The notes: a model not told the origin generated them from the letters alone. A stretch of DNA of 64,000 nt from Streptomyces sp. NBC_01485 (GCF_036227125.1 NZ_CP109435.1:8742001-8806000), one strand, 5' to 3'; shown: positions 15,727-25,545, numbered from the stretch's first letter. Program-made: numbers and translations.

Positions 15727-16709
15727 GCGCTTTCCCCTTCTCGCGCTTTGCGCGCTGTGGCCCGTGCGTACTGGTGGAGAAGCTCGGCGCCGATCTCGGT
15801 GGCCAGGATGGACGTGATGCCGGCCGGGTCGTAGAGCGGCGAGACCTCCATGACGTCGAAGCCAACTGGCCTGAGGTCGCCGACATGACGCAGGAAGGAG
15901 AGGATCTCCCGGGAGCTCGGCCCGCCCGGTGCCGGTGTTCCGGTGCCGGGGGCGAACGCCGGGTCGACCACGTCGATGTCCACCGAGACATAGACCGGAC
16001 TGTCGCCGATGGATTCCTTCGCCATCCGGGCGATACCGGCCGCGCCCGTCTCGGTGAACTCGTCGGAGGTGACGATGCGCACTCCGTGGCCGCGTGCGTA
16101 GTCGAGCGAGTCGGGCCGGGGGTTGTGACCGCGGATCCCGATCTGGAGCATCCGCTGCGGGTCGACGAGTTTCTCCTCGATGGCGTGTCTGAACGGGGTG
16201 CCGTGGTGGTATTCGCCGCCGTAGAAGGCGGGGTTGGTGTCGGAGTGGGCGTCCAGGTGCAGGACGGCCACGGGTCCGTGGCGCCGCGCGACCGCGCGCA
16301 GGGCGGCGAGGGTCAGTGAGTGGTCGCCGCCGAGCATGAGGAAGGCGTCGTTGTCGTCGAGGAGTTCGCCGAGCCGCCGCCCGGCGGTCTCCATCGCGAT
16401 GTGCATGTTGAACGGCGTGAGGTCGATGTCGCCGGCGTCGACGCAGGAGATCCGGTCGAACGTGCCGGGCCCTCGGTCGATGCCCATGCCGTGGATGAGC
16501 CCCGACTCGTTGCGGATGGCCCGCGGGCCGAACCGGGCTCCGGGGCGGTAGCTCGTCCCGCCGTCGTACGGTGCTCCGACGACCACCACGTCACGGCCGC
16601 GCGGCGCCGGATCGTGGGGCAGTCGCATGAAGGTGGGGATCTGCGCGTAGCGGGGTGAGACGGTGGTGTCGACGCGTTCCACGGGGGGCTCGCTCCTTTC
16701 CCTGGTCAT
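15723..16709 (-). CDS. pah: Proclavaminate amidinohydrolase
   Basis: A 328-residue ureohydrolase (arginase/agmatinase fold). The dimanganese ligands lie in LGGDHS (127-131), HLDAHSD (151-157) and SVDIDVVDP (242-250). PYDGGTSYRPGARFGP and GTGTPAPGG are typical of the clavam-pathway member. It removes urea from guanidinoproclavaminate to give proclavaminate between the first and later Cas steps. Start and stop overlap bls and cas by 4 bases each, so translation is coupled. The N terminus is about 15 residues longer than the known Pah; an internal start before VSPRYAQIP is possible. Confidence 0.95.
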   Translation of the reverse strand: MTRERSEPPVERVDTTVSPRYAQIPTFMRLPHDPAPRGRDVVVVGAPYDGGTSYRPGARFGPRAIRNESGLIHGMGIDRGPGTFDRISCVDAGDIDLTPFNMHIAMETAGRRLGELLDDNDAFLMLGGDHSLTLAALRAVARRHGPVAVLHLDAHSDTNPAFYGGEYHHGTPFRHAIEEKLVDPQRMLQIGIRGHNPRPDSLDYARGHGVRIVTSDEFTETGAAGIARMAKESIGDSPVYVSVDIDVVDPAFAPGTGTPAPGGPSSREILSFLRHVGDLRPVGFDVMEVSPLYDPAGITSILATEIGAELLHQYARATARKAREGESA

Positions 16710-18232
16710 CGGATCGCCTTCGAACGCACCAGATCGCCCACCCGCTCGGCATGCGCGGCCACGTCGACCGTGCCGGGGTGTGCTCCGGCAGCCACGACCT
16801 GGTCGAACAACTGCTTGACGTACATCCGTTTGGCGTCGTGCAGGCGTTCATGCGGCACGCCGTGGTCCGCCAGCATCCGGCTGAAGGCGGAGGTGACGCC
16901 GGCCCCCTCGTGGACGCCGAGCTTGGGCCGCAGGACGGTCTCGCGCGGCAGGATGTCGCCCATGGCCGCGCGCAGAACCCACTTGTCCTGCCCGTAACGG
17001 CTCTTCAGACCTGCCTCCAGCGGAACCAGGACGTCGAGCACGTCACGGTCCCAGTAGGGGTGCGTGGTCCAGTGCCCCGCGACCGCCGAGAGCGTCGGGG
17101 TCATCTCGTTGAGACCGTCGAAGGTCGCCATGTCCCGGGCGATGGCGTCGTCCAGGGGCGCCGGACGCCCTTCGCGGTGCATGCCGCCCAGCGGGATGTC
17201 CGCACCGTAGCCGGTGAGGATGCGCCTGCCCGCGCCGCCGACGCGGAGGTAGAGCGCGGTCAGTGGCAGCAGGTACTCGATGATGTCGGGGTCGAGCGAC
17301 TCCGCCGCCCACACCGTGTGGGGCAGGGTGGCGAGCAGCTCGTCCGTGGTGATCGTGATGTCCTGGTGGACGGATCCGATGTGTTCCGCGACCGTGTGCG
17401 CCTGCGTGAACTCGTTCGCCTCGGGAGTGCCCATCGACACGGTGTCGATCTTGTTGCCGAGTGCGCGGGCCGCGAGGGCCGCGACGCTGGACGAGTCCAG
17501 GCCGCCCGAGATGACCACGAGTGGCGTGGTCGTGTCCAGCCGGTTGCGCACGGCCCGTTCAAGAGCGACCCGTACGGCGTCCACCGCCTCGTCCTCGGGC
17601 AGGATCCGGCGCGAACAAGGCGGCTGCCAGATGCGGTTCGCGACACAGGCACCCGTGCCGAGGCTGAAGTCCAGTACGGTGCCGGCCTCCACCTGATGGA
17701 CACCGGGCAGGCCTCGCACGGACCGGGCGCCCGTGACGGGCCGGCCGAGGAAAGGGGTCCGCAGTGCCTTCGCCTCGGTGGCGGCGAGCAGCCGGCCGGC
17801 CGTGATCTTCACGTACAACGGCACCGAACCGGCGTGGTCGGTGGCGAGCACGGCCCGGCCGTCGGCCACCACGAGGGCGGCGAAGCGGCCGTTCAGGAGC
17901 CGGAAGGCATGGACGTCGTACCGCTCGAAGAGTGCCGCCACCACAGCCGCGTCCTCGGCCGACGGCGACCCTTCGGGCAGCAGGGACGACAGCTCGTCCC
18001 GGTTGTAGAGCTCCCCTGCGAGCAGCACCGTCAGGCCGTCGAGGTGGGCGAGCGCACCGTCCGGGGCTCCGGAGTGCAGCAGCCGTACCAGCAGCGGCTG
18101 TGCGGCGGTGCCGTCGCGCAGGTCCGTCACGGTTGCACGGGCGGCGAAGGGGTTCGCGGGGAGCCGACCGGTCCCGTCCTCCTCCACCAGCGCGAGGAAG
18201 CCGGTCGCCGGGGGAAGTGTCCGGGCCACCAT
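16706..18232 (-). CDS. bls: Beta-lactam synthetase (carboxyethylarginine to deoxyguanidinoproclavaminate)
   Basis: A 508-residue relative of class B asparagine synthetases, close to the usual 513. The N-terminal half has the glutaminase fold (LLAGELYNRDEL, RFAALVVADGRAVLATDHAG) without an N-terminal nucleophile Cys, as known for beta-lactam synthetases. The C-terminal half has the PP-loop VISGGLDSSSV (SGGLDSS at 242-248). It adenylates N2-carboxyethylarginine and closes the four-membered ring. Its ATG shares one base with the ceaS stop (TGATG), so the pair is coupled. Confidence 0.95.
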   Translation of the reverse strand: MVARTLPPATGFLALVEEDGTGRLPANPFAARATVTDLRDGTAAQPLLVRLLHSGAPDGALAHLDGLTVLLAGELYNRDELSSLLPEGSPSAEDAAVVAALFERYDVHAFRLLNGRFAALVVADGRAVLATDHAGSVPLYVKITAGRLLAATEAKALRTPFLGRPVTGARSVRGLPGVHQVEAGTVLDFSLGTGACVANRIWQPPCSRRILPEDEAVDAVRVALERAVRNRLDTTTPLVVISGGLDSSSVAALAARALGNKIDTVSMGTPEANEFTQAHTVAEHIGSVHQDITITTDELLATLPHTVWAAESLDPDIIEYLLPLTALYLRVGGAGRRILTGYGADIPLGGMHREGRPAPLDDAIARDMATFDGLNEMTPTLSAVAGHWTTHPYWDRDVLDVLVPLEAGLKSRYGQDKWVLRAAMGDILPRETVLRPKLGVHEGAGVTSAFSRMLADHGVPHERLHDAKRMYVKQLFDQVVAAGAHPGTVDVAAHAERVGDLVRSKAIR

Positions 18233-19944
18233 CAGATGCTCAGCGCTTCGAAGCCGCCGGCGCTGAAGTCGTAGTTCACCGGGACCTCGATGAGGAAGGG
18301 ACGGCCGAGACCGGCTCCCTTGCGCAACGCGGCCAGCAGTTCCTCCCGGGAGCCGGCCCGCACCGCCTCCACACCGTTGGCGCGGGCGAGTTCGGTGAAG
18401 TCCACCCCGGTGAACTTGACGGCCGGGCCGTACGAACGCCGGTGGCCGATGTTCTGGTAGAGCTCGATCAGCCCGTTGGTGTCGTTGTTGACCACGACCG
18501 TGACGATGGGCAGGTTGAGCCGGGCGATCGTCTCCAGGTCAGCGCTGTTGGAGTGGAAACCGCCGTCTCCCGCGACGAGGAAGGTCGGCTGTCCCGGGCG
18601 GGCCAGCTGCGCGCCCATCGCCGCGGGCAGGCCGTAGCCGAAGCTGGAGCAGCCCGCCGAGGTCAGGAATCCGAAGGGCTGGTCGGCACGGGCGAAGAGC
18701 ACTCCGTAGTGCCGGAAGAAGCCGATGTCGGAGACGATGGTTCCCTCGCCGGCCCCGGTGTTCTCGTCCATGACGGTGTTCATGCAGTCGATGACCTGCT
18801 GGACGCGCATGCCGTCGGAGTACTCCTCGGGGTCGGAGAGGAACTCCGCGATCCGGGTCCGCAGCGGGGCGATGTCGTGCGGCTGCTTGGGCGCCACGTC
18901 CGAGGTGAGCGCGTCGAGATGCGTCACGAACGTCCGTACGTCGGTGACGACGTCGACGTCCGGCCGGTAGACCCGGGGCACCGGATTGGCGACCGGCGCG
19001 ACGCGGACCGTCGTCTTGCCGGCCCCGCGCTGCCACATGGACGGCCGCAGGTCCTCCGCGTAGTCGTAGCCCAGGGTCAGGATCAGGTCGGCGGGGGCGA
19101 AGAGGGTGTCCAGTGCCGGGAACGAGAGGATGCCGTCCATGTAGCCGGTGACCGCACCGTAGTTGAGGTCGTGGTCCTGGGGCAGGACGCCCTTGGCTAT
19201 GTAGGTGGTGATCACGGGCAGCCGGAGCCGCTCGGCCAGCGCCCGGACGGCGCCTACCGCGCCCGAACGGATGGCCGAGGCACCCACCACGAGCACCGGA
19301 TGCTCGGCGGACGCAAGCAGTTCGGCGGCCTGCTCCGCCCTCTCCTTCCAGTCGTCGCTCACGGTGGCCAGGGGCCGGGCCGGGGTCCTGGCCTCGCTGC
19401 CTGCGCCGGCGCCGGCCGCGCTGCCCAGGAGGTCCACCGGGATGGAGAGGAAACTCGGTCCGACCGGCTCGGTCATCGCGGCGGTCACCGCCGAGTCGAC
19501 CAGGTCCGTGATGTCGTCGGGCCGTTGCAACTCGGTCGCGTACTTCGTCATCGGCCGCATCACCGACACGGAGTCGAGGCACTGGTGGGTGTCGTTGGGG
19601 AAGATGTCGTAGGACTCGGACTGCGCGGCCAGCGCGATGACCGGGGAGCGGTCCAGAACCGAGGTGGCGACACCGGTCGTCAGATTGGTCATGCCCGGGC
19701 CGAGCGTGGCCCAGCAGGCCTGCGGCCTTCCGCTGATACGCGCCAGTACGTCCGCGGCGACCGCGGCGGTGAACTCGTGCCGGGTCAGCACGAACTCGAT
19801 CCCGTCCACCTCGTCGAAGAGGATCGACGCGGCCTCCCGGCCGACCACCCCGAACACCTTGCGCACGCCGTGCTCGTGCAGTCGTCGCAGGAGGGCGTGG
19901 GCAGTGGTGGAGGTGGAACTCGGCAGGGTCGGAACACGCGACAT
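18232..19944 (-). CDS. ceaS: N2-(2-carboxyethyl)arginine synthase
   Basis: A 570-residue thiamine-diphosphate enzyme of the acetolactate synthase fold, near the 573 of CeaS2. Seen are the N-terminal pyrimidine-binding domain (VVGREAASILFDEVDG), the central domain, and the ThDP motif starting GDGGFHSNSADLET and ending at VVVNNDTNG. It condenses glyceraldehyde 3-phosphate with arginine, the first committed clavam step. ATG at 19944 has AAGGAG upstream. It leads the ceaS-bls-pah-cas operon, which faces the aminotransferase gene across 268 bases. Confidence 0.95.
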   Translation of the reverse strand: MSRVPTLPSSTSTTAHALLRRLHEHGVRKVFGVVGREAASILFDEVDGIEFVLTRHEFTAAVAADVLARISGRPQACWATLGPGMTNLTTGVATSVLDRSPVIALAAQSESYDIFPNDTHQCLDSVSVMRPMTKYATELQRPDDITDLVDSAVTAAMTEPVGPSFLSIPVDLLGSAAGAGAGSEARTPARPLATVSDDWKERAEQAAELLASAEHPVLVVGASAIRSGAVGAVRALAERLRLPVITTYIAKGVLPQDHDLNYGAVTGYMDGILSFPALDTLFAPADLILTLGYDYAEDLRPSMWQRGAGKTTVRVAPVANPVPRVYRPDVDVVTDVRTFVTHLDALTSDVAPKQPHDIAPLRTRIAEFLSDPEEYSDGMRVQQVIDCMNTVMDENTGAGEGTIVSDIGFFRHYGVLFARADQPFGFLTSAGCSSFGYGLPAAMGAQLARPGQPTFLVAGDGGFHSNSADLETIARLNLPIVTVVVNNDTNGLIELYQNIGHRRSYGPAVKFTGVDFTELARANGVEAVRAGSREELLAALRKGAGLGRPFLIEVPVNYDFSAGGFEALSI

Positions 19945-20212
19945 GAAGCACTCCTTTTGCCTGCGGGCTGTGGGGGACGCGCCGCCCGGGCCGTCGTGGG
20001 CGGAACGCCACGGCGCCACGGGACGAACCCGGGGCGGCGTCACGCCCACCACGGTCCACGGGTGACTTGCACAGGCATGGACGAACCGCTGGCACGTGTC
20101 CGCACGAAGCCGGGCGCCTGTTGCCGGCCGACGTCAAAAGATCGTCCAACAGGCTGCAAGGACTCGCTGAGAGCATCCTGTCGACCTGCCGGACGGACAG
20201 AGGAGTTCCCAG
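19945..20212. promoter_or_regulatory. Divergent promoter region of the clavam cluster
   Basis: 268 non-coding bases between ceaS (minus) and the aminotransferase (plus). It must hold promoters for both and is the likeliest target of the cluster SARP regulator. I did not find an unambiguous pair of direct heptamers with SARP spacing. A palindromic GTCGAC occurs near 20180. Confidence 0.5.
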
Positions 20213-21601
20213 GTGCCCTCCCCCCGAACTGACACAGCCCCCCGAACCGACACAGCCCCCCTCACCCAGGCCGAGCACGACCGGCTGGTGGTCGCCGACC
20301 GCCACGTCATGCACACGATGGTGCGGGGGGACGACCCCCGCAGGATCGTGGTCGTCCGGGCCGAGGGGTGCCGGCTGTGGGACACGAAGGGCCGCCGCTA
20401 TCTGGACGCCACCGCGGGGCTCGCGCTGTCCCAGGTCGGCCACGGCCGACGGGAGCTCGGCGAGGTGGCCGCGGCTCAGATGGCGAAGCTGGAGTACTTC
20501 CACACCCGGTGGGGCTTCACCAACGACCGCGCCATCGAGCTGGCGGACCGGCTGGTGGAACTGGCACCCGAGGGGCTGAACAATGTGCACTTCACCAGCG
20601 GCGGTGCCGAGGGCAATGAGATCGCGCTGCGGCTGGCCCGGTTCTACCGGTACCGCACCGGCCAGCCGGACCGGACCTGGATCCTCGCCCTCGACAAGGG
20701 CTTCCACGGCATCACCTACGGCGCCAGCAGCATGTCCGGGAGCGCGGAGGCGCACACCGGTTTCGGGCCCATGCTCCCGCACGTCCGTTTCCTCACCACG
20801 CCGGACACCGTCCACGGCACGGCGTTCGGCGGGGCCGGCGTCACCGATTTCTGCCTGCGCGAACTGCGGGAGACCATCGAGGAGATCGGGCCGGAACGCA
20901 TCACCGCCATGATCGGCGAGCCGGTCCTCGGACCCGGCGGAATGATCGTCCCACCCGACGACTACTGGCCCCGGGTGGCCGAGTTGCTGCGTTCCTACGG
21001 AATCCTGCTGATCTCCGACGAGATCGTGACCGCCTACGGCCGCCTCGGCCACTGGTTCGCCGCCGAACGCACCGGCGTGAAACCAGACATCCTGGTCACC
21101 GCCAAGGGCATCACCTCGGGGTACATGCCGCACGGCGCGGTACTGGTGGACGACGCGATCGCCGAGGCGGTCGCCGACGGAAACGGGTTCCCGGTCGACT
21201 TCAGCTACAGCGGGCACCCCACCGCCTGTGCCGTGGCGCTCGCCAACCTCGACATCATCGCCAAGGAGAACCTGCTCGGCAACGCCGTCGAGGTCGGCGC
21301 CCACCTCGGTGACGGGCTGCGCGAGCTGCTGGAGCTGCCGGTGGTCGGCGGGGTGCGCCAGATCGGGCTGATGGTCTGTGTCGAGCTGACGGCCGAGGAA
21401 GGGACGCTGGCGCCGCTGCCGCACGGCACCACCGCTCTCGTCGACGAACTGCGGGACAAACACGGTCTGCTGGTACGCGGTATGAGCAGCGGGCTGATGA
21501 TGGTGCCCCCGCTGGTGCTGACCCGCGAGGAGGCCGACGAGGCGGTCGACGCGCTGCGTGAGGTACTCGGCCGGATGACGCCGGACGGCCTGCTCCGATA
21601 G
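20213..21601 (+). CDS. Class III PLP aminotransferase of the clavam cluster (Cvm6-like)
   Basis: A 462-residue omega-amino acid type aminotransferase starting at GTG with GAGGAG upstream. It shows the PLP phosphate loop FTSGGAEGNEIALRLAR, the aspartate motif LLISDEIVTAYGR and the Schiff-base lysine in TAKGITSGYMPHG. In S. clavuligerus, cvm6-type aminotransferase genes sit beside clavam early genes and are needed for 5S clavams, so it probably acts after clavaminate. The N terminus carries a duplicated RTDTAP unit from a direct DNA repeat. It converges on the regulator, with a hairpin just downstream. Confidence 0.85.
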   Translation: MPSPRTDTAPRTDTAPLTQAEHDRLVVADRHVMHTMVRGDDPRRIVVVRAEGCRLWDTKGRRYLDATAGLALSQVGHGRRELGEVAAAQMAKLEYFHTRWGFTNDRAIELADRLVELAPEGLNNVHFTSGGAEGNEIALRLARFYRYRTGQPDRTWILALDKGFHGITYGASSMSGSAEAHTGFGPMLPHVRFLTTPDTVHGTAFGGAGVTDFCLRELRETIEEIGPERITAMIGEPVLGPGGMIVPPDDYWPRVAELLRSYGILLISDEIVTAYGRLGHWFAAERTGVKPDILVTAKGITSGYMPHGAVLVDDAIAEAVADGNGFPVDFSYSGHPTACAVALANLDIIAKENLLGNAVEVGAHLGDGLRELLELPVVGGVRQIGLMVCVELTAEEGTLAPLPHGTTALVDELRDKHGLLVRGMSSGLMMVPPLVLTREEADEAVDALREVLGRMTPDGLLR

Positions 21602-21624
21602 CAGCCCTCACACCCTGTTCAGGT

Positions 21625-21652
21625 GCGTTCCCGCCTCCGAGGGCGGGAACGC
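21625..21652. terminator. Perfect-stem hairpin terminator after the aminotransferase
   Basis: GCGTTCCCGCC and GGCGGGAACGC form an 11-bp perfect stem with a 6-base loop, 24 bases after the stop codon. There is no U-tract, as is usual for Streptomyces terminators. It lies between two convergent genes and could serve both. Confidence 0.75.
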
Positions 21653-21805
21653 CGCCGTGGCGTGCGCCGACCGGATGCCCGAGCCGCTCCAGCCCGGCCG
21701 GGACTCCTCTCGTCGTCGGCGCCACGGCGTCGCACGGCCCGCGACAAGCCGAGGTGCGGGCGCCACCCGGCTGGTCCCGCGGGCCGCGGCCACGGCCCCG
21801 CGTCC

Positions 21806-24800
21806 CTACACCGGGTGCCGCACGGCCGGCACCGGAGCGACACTGTCGTCCCGCAACAGCGTGGCGAACGGCCATTGCTCCCTCACGTACACGTTCTCGC
21901 CGAAGGCCTCGATGTTCTGGGCCGCGGCGGCGCAGGTCCGCTGGGCGTGCATCGGCCGGTGCGCGTACGACTGCGCCTCCGCCAGCAGCCCCAGGTGCAG
22001 CGAACGCCGGATGTAGGAGCGCGACCTCAGGGCGCTCAGTTCCGCGTTCTGCATCCGGCGCAGTCCCTGGTCGTGACGGCCCTGGTGCACCTCCGCCCAG
22101 CCCAGCAGGGCGGAGTGCATGCTCTGCCAGAAGCCGAGTCCGCAGCGGGCGGCCAGATCGAGGCCCACCGACGCCGCGTGGCCCGCGTGGTTCACATCGC
22201 CGTCCAGGATCGCGAGGAGCGCGTCGGCGTACAGCGCGAAACCCCGGTACCACGGACGCCGATAAGGTGAGGTCTCCGTGATGGTGAGGAACTCGGCACG
22301 GATGCGCTGCGATTCGTCAGGATTGCCCAGGAGCCGGTGGGTGAGCGCCAGGTACACCCTGCCGTCCACATGGCAGTCGCGTACACGCCAGTCCCCCTTC
22401 TCGTCTCCCGACGTCACGGGTGCAAGGCTGTCGGCCAGCTCCACACTCTTCAGCAACGACCCCAGCGCGAGGCTCAACTCGCCTCTGATGTGCAGCACGA
22501 CGCCGTTGACGTAGGCTGCCGCCGCCTCGTCCGCGAGTCCGTCGCCCGCCACGCTGATCTCACGGACGAGACGGGCGATCCGGTCGGCCTCGGCGAGGTC
22601 CCCGACCGTCAGCGCGGCCAGTGCCTGAGTGTGGAGCAGGTCCGTGGGACGTGTGCTGTCGAGGTATTCCTCCAACTGCCTCGCCTTGCCGACGAGTTGG
22701 CCGATGCCCCGGGATCCGTGTCCTTCCAGCAGGCTCACCATGCGGATCTGGTGCCGGCGCAGCGACAGCTCCAGCTTGGTGTGCGCCATGGAGGGGGGAA
22801 GCGCGGTCACTACGTCGACCGCCAGGCACACATAGCGCGACGCTCTCGTGTAGAGCAGATGCGTGTACGCCTCCCGCGCAAGGGAGAGCAGAGGTGCGAG
22901 CCCCTGTTCCGAGCCCAGTACCAGGGCGGCTCGGAGCCAGTGCTCCCGGATCGCCCGTGTGGCCTCCTCGTCCGCCGCCTCCTGCTGCGACAGGCGATGT
23001 CCGAACTCCTGGTGCCACCGGGCCCGTACCGCAGCCGGAAGACTGTCATATACGACGTCCCGCAGCAGGCCGTGGGTGAAGCACACGGTGACATCGTCCA
23101 GCCCGCCCTGCGCCGCGGTTCGCAGCAGACCGGTCCGCAGCGCGGTGTGGACGATGTCACTGTGCTCGCCCATGGCACCGACGACGTCGACCAGCACCTG
23201 CCGGGACACCTGGCCGCCGGCGACGGCGACGGCCGCCAGCACCGTGCGCTCTTCCCTGGAACACTCGGTGAACCACTCGTGCAGTACCTCCGTCACCTTC
23301 AGCGGGACGGGATACGTCGTGACAGTGGCGTCCAGTTCGGCGGGCGCCGCGTCGACGAGTGAGGCGATGAGGTAAGGGCTCCCGTCGCAGGCCGCCCGCA
23401 GTGCCTGGACGACCTGCCGCGCGGACGGTTTTCCGCGGGCGGTGAGCATGCCGTCGACTTCGTCGTCGGACAGCCCGGCGAGATGCAGCACATCGGCGTT
23501 GTCCTCCTGGAAGAGGCGCGCGGCCTCTCTGCGCAGCATCGGGTCGTCACGCAACCGGGACTCGCGCAGGGTCGCGACGAGGAACAGCGGGACGTCGCGT
23601 ACCGCTCTGGTCACCTGGGTCAGCAGTTCCAGTGAGCCGACGTCGGCGAAGTGCAGATCCTCCAGCACGAGTACCGTCGGACGGCGGCCGAGCGCGGTGC
23701 TCAGTACCCGGCAGACGCGGTCGCTCAACTGGAAGGGCTCGGCGCAGAGCGTCCCCTCGTCGACCGACGAGCCGTCCGAAGGGGAACCGGTCCGCACCAT
23801 GTCCTCGAACTGTGCTGCGGCCTCGGGAAGTTGGCGGAGCAGTTGCTCCCACACCCAGTACGGCGGCGAGGGCCGGCCGGCCACACCGTGGCCGCGGCTC
23901 ACCCGGACGTCGCCGAGGTCTCGCATGGCCTCGCGCACCAGCCGCTTCTTTCCCACCCCCGGTTCGCCCACCACGAGCATCGTGCGGCCGGCACCACTCA
24001 GCGCGACGGCACAGCTCGCGCGGATCCGTCGCAGTTCGGCGCGCCGCCCTATGAACATGTCCATGAGGTATTCAGGTGAGTGAGGAGCGCTCACACCCTC
24101 CCGCATCCCAGGCGGCGTGAACGCGGCCGCACCGTGCGCCGACTCGAGTCGAGGCAGGTCGTGACGCAGGACGCTCTGGTGCAGTTTCTTGAGCTCCATG
24201 CTGGCATCGACGCCGAGTTCTTCGGCCAGATGTGCCCGGATCGTGGCGAACGTGACCAGGGCCTCGGCCGGCCGACCCGAGTGGTACTGCGCCTGCATCA
24301 GGAGCTGTGCCAGGCGCTCCTTGTCCGGTGTGCGCCGCAATTCCTCCGTGAGGGCGATGATCACATCGTCATAGGAGCCGAGCATCAGGAGCGCTTCGGA
24401 CCATTTCTCCAGGGCCAGTACGCGCAGGCCCTCTAATCGGGCCACCTCCCGCTGGGCGAAGCCGTAGTCCGTGAGATCGCCCAGCGGGGTGCCCTTCCAC
24501 AGGGAGAACGCCTCACTGGCGGCTGAGCCGGCCGCCTTCGGATCACCCTGATCGACGAACCGGCGGCACTGCGCCACCTTGGTCTCGAAGAGATGTACAT
24601 CGGTGGCCGCCGGGTCGGTGTGCAGCGTATATCCATGCAGTTGTCCGGAGATCGAGGCGAACCGTCCGTCGGCGACGCCCCGCAGGACCCTGCGCAGCCG
24701 CGAGATGTAGGACTGGAGAGTGGCGACGGCGTGGCGCGGTGGCGAGTCGCCCCACAGGCAGCTCAGTACCTCCGAGACCGACACGACGCTGCCGGCCCGG

Positions 24801-24928
24801 GTCGCCAGGAGCGCCAGCAGGCAACGCTGTCTGGGCGGCCCCAGGTGGACAGGCTTTCCATCGGCGAGCAGGGTGAATTCGCCGAGCATCGTGAAGCGAA
24901 CATCACCGGCAGGCTCTTCGCTCAGCAT
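21806..24928 (-). CDS. Large SARP-ATPase transcriptional regulator (Cvm7P/AfsR-type)
   Basis: A 1040-residue protein. Residues 10-95 form an OmpR-type winged helix (VSVSEVLSCLWG, LQSYISRLRRVLRG). Residues about 100-255 are the bacterial transcriptional activation domain. An AAA/STAND ATPase follows with P-loop GEPGVGKKRL at 321-330 and Walker B VLVLEDLHFADV, then a helical C-terminal half. Large SARPs of this type control the clavam/alanylclavam genes in S. clavuligerus, so this is the probable pathway activator. It has a TTA codon at residue 165. The ATG at 24928 is in an AT-rich leader of over 300 bases. Confidence 0.9.
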   Translation of the reverse strand: MLSEEPAGDVRFTMLGEFTLLADGKPVHLGPPRQRCLLALLATRAGSVVSVSEVLSCLWGDSPPRHAVATLQSYISRLRRVLRGVADGRFASISGQLHGYTLHTDPAATDVHLFETKVAQCRRFVDQGDPKAAGSAASEAFSLWKGTPLGDLTDYGFAQREVARLEGLRVLALEKWSEALLMLGSYDDVIIALTEELRRTPDKERLAQLLMQAQYHSGRPAEALVTFATIRAHLAEELGVDASMELKKLHQSVLRHDLPRLESAHGAAAFTPPGMREGVSAPHSPEYLMDMFIGRRAELRRIRASCAVALSGAGRTMLVVGEPGVGKKRLVREAMRDLGDVRVSRGHGVAGRPSPPYWVWEQLLRQLPEAAAQFEDMVRTGSPSDGSSVDEGTLCAEPFQLSDRVCRVLSTALGRRPTVLVLEDLHFADVGSLELLTQVTRAVRDVPLFLVATLRESRLRDDPMLRREAARLFQEDNADVLHLAGLSDDEVDGMLTARGKPSARQVVQALRAACDGSPYLIASLVDAAPAELDATVTTYPVPLKVTEVLHEWFTECSREERTVLAAVAVAGGQVSRQVLVDVVGAMGEHSDIVHTALRTGLLRTAAQGGLDDVTVCFTHGLLRDVVYDSLPAAVRARWHQEFGHRLSQQEAADEEATRAIREHWLRAALVLGSEQGLAPLLSLAREAYTHLLYTRASRYVCLAVDVVTALPPSMAHTKLELSLRRHQIRMVSLLEGHGSRGIGQLVGKARQLEEYLDSTRPTDLLHTQALAALTVGDLAEADRIARLVREISVAGDGLADEAAAAYVNGVVLHIRGELSLALGSLLKSVELADSLAPVTSGDEKGDWRVRDCHVDGRVYLALTHRLLGNPDESQRIRAEFLTITETSPYRRPWYRGFALYADALLAILDGDVNHAGHAASVGLDLAARCGLGFWQSMHSALLGWAEVHQGRHDQGLRRMQNAELSALRSRSYIRRSLHLGLLAEAQSYAHRPMHAQRTCAAAAQNIEAFGENVYVREQWPFATLLRDDSVAPVPAVRHPV
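24434..24436 (-). promoter_or_regulatory. TTA codon in the clavam SARP gene
   Basis: Leucine 165, in the motif VARLEGLRV, is encoded by TTA. Only the bldA tRNA reads this codon in Streptomyces. A TTA codon in the cluster activator ties production to development. Confidence 0.85.
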
Positions 24929-25456
24929 TAAGGCACCATTTCAAGTCGAAGTGTTCATCGGCAGTGATACCTACCGATCCTTCTACGGAAATGTTCTTCA
25001 CCCCCTGCCAATAAGTCTAAACAGCAAGAGCATGAGGGACGCCGCCCCAGGCGGCCATCGGCATGGGTGTCATCTCGCTGACCAGTGCAGACCCGTCGAA
25101 GGTAATAGTTCTTCCCGATTTGTTTTCCCTTCTGATGCCCGGATCATTACCGTTTCACTTGCGCCCGAATTCAGCCAGTCCCCGCACCATGGCCGACGAC
25201 ATGCGGTCCATCGAAATTTTCGGCGGAGGTAGAGTCCAATGACGTTGAAGATGGGTACTGCATGCGCTTCAGATCGATCGGGTGTGGGTCACCTCGGCGA
25301 AGGCGTGGATCGTAAAGGTGGCAACGTTGCCCAGCCCACCGGGATCCCCCATGTCGTCGGCTGCCCGACCTCACCTCACACCACCGGACGACATCCACAC
25401 ACGGAAGTCGCGCAGCTCCGATGCGAGCCCGAGGTCCCGCAGGATGCGACGGAAGT
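24929..25456. promoter_or_regulatory. AT-rich leader and promoter region of the SARP gene
   Basis: About 530 bases without a convincing gene. The first 290 bases are clearly AT-richer than their surroundings and probably carry the SARP promoter and upstream controls. A frame opening at ATG 25239 behind GGAGG starts plausibly but soon runs into low-complexity repeat, so it is at best a broken gene. Confidence 0.4.
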
Positions 25457-25536
25457 GACAGGACGGACAGGACGGACAAAGCAAACAAGGCGGACGGGCT
25501 GGACGGGCTGGACGGGACGGACGGGGTGGACGGGCT
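25457..25536. repeat. Imperfect GGACGG/GGCTGGACG low-complexity repeat
   Basis: Eighty bases built from ACAGGACGG, GGCTGGACG and related units. It sits at the broken 3-prime edge of the ABC-transporter relic and may have arisen by slippage at the deletion point. Confidence 0.7.
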
Positions 25537-25545
25537 CCAGCGCAC

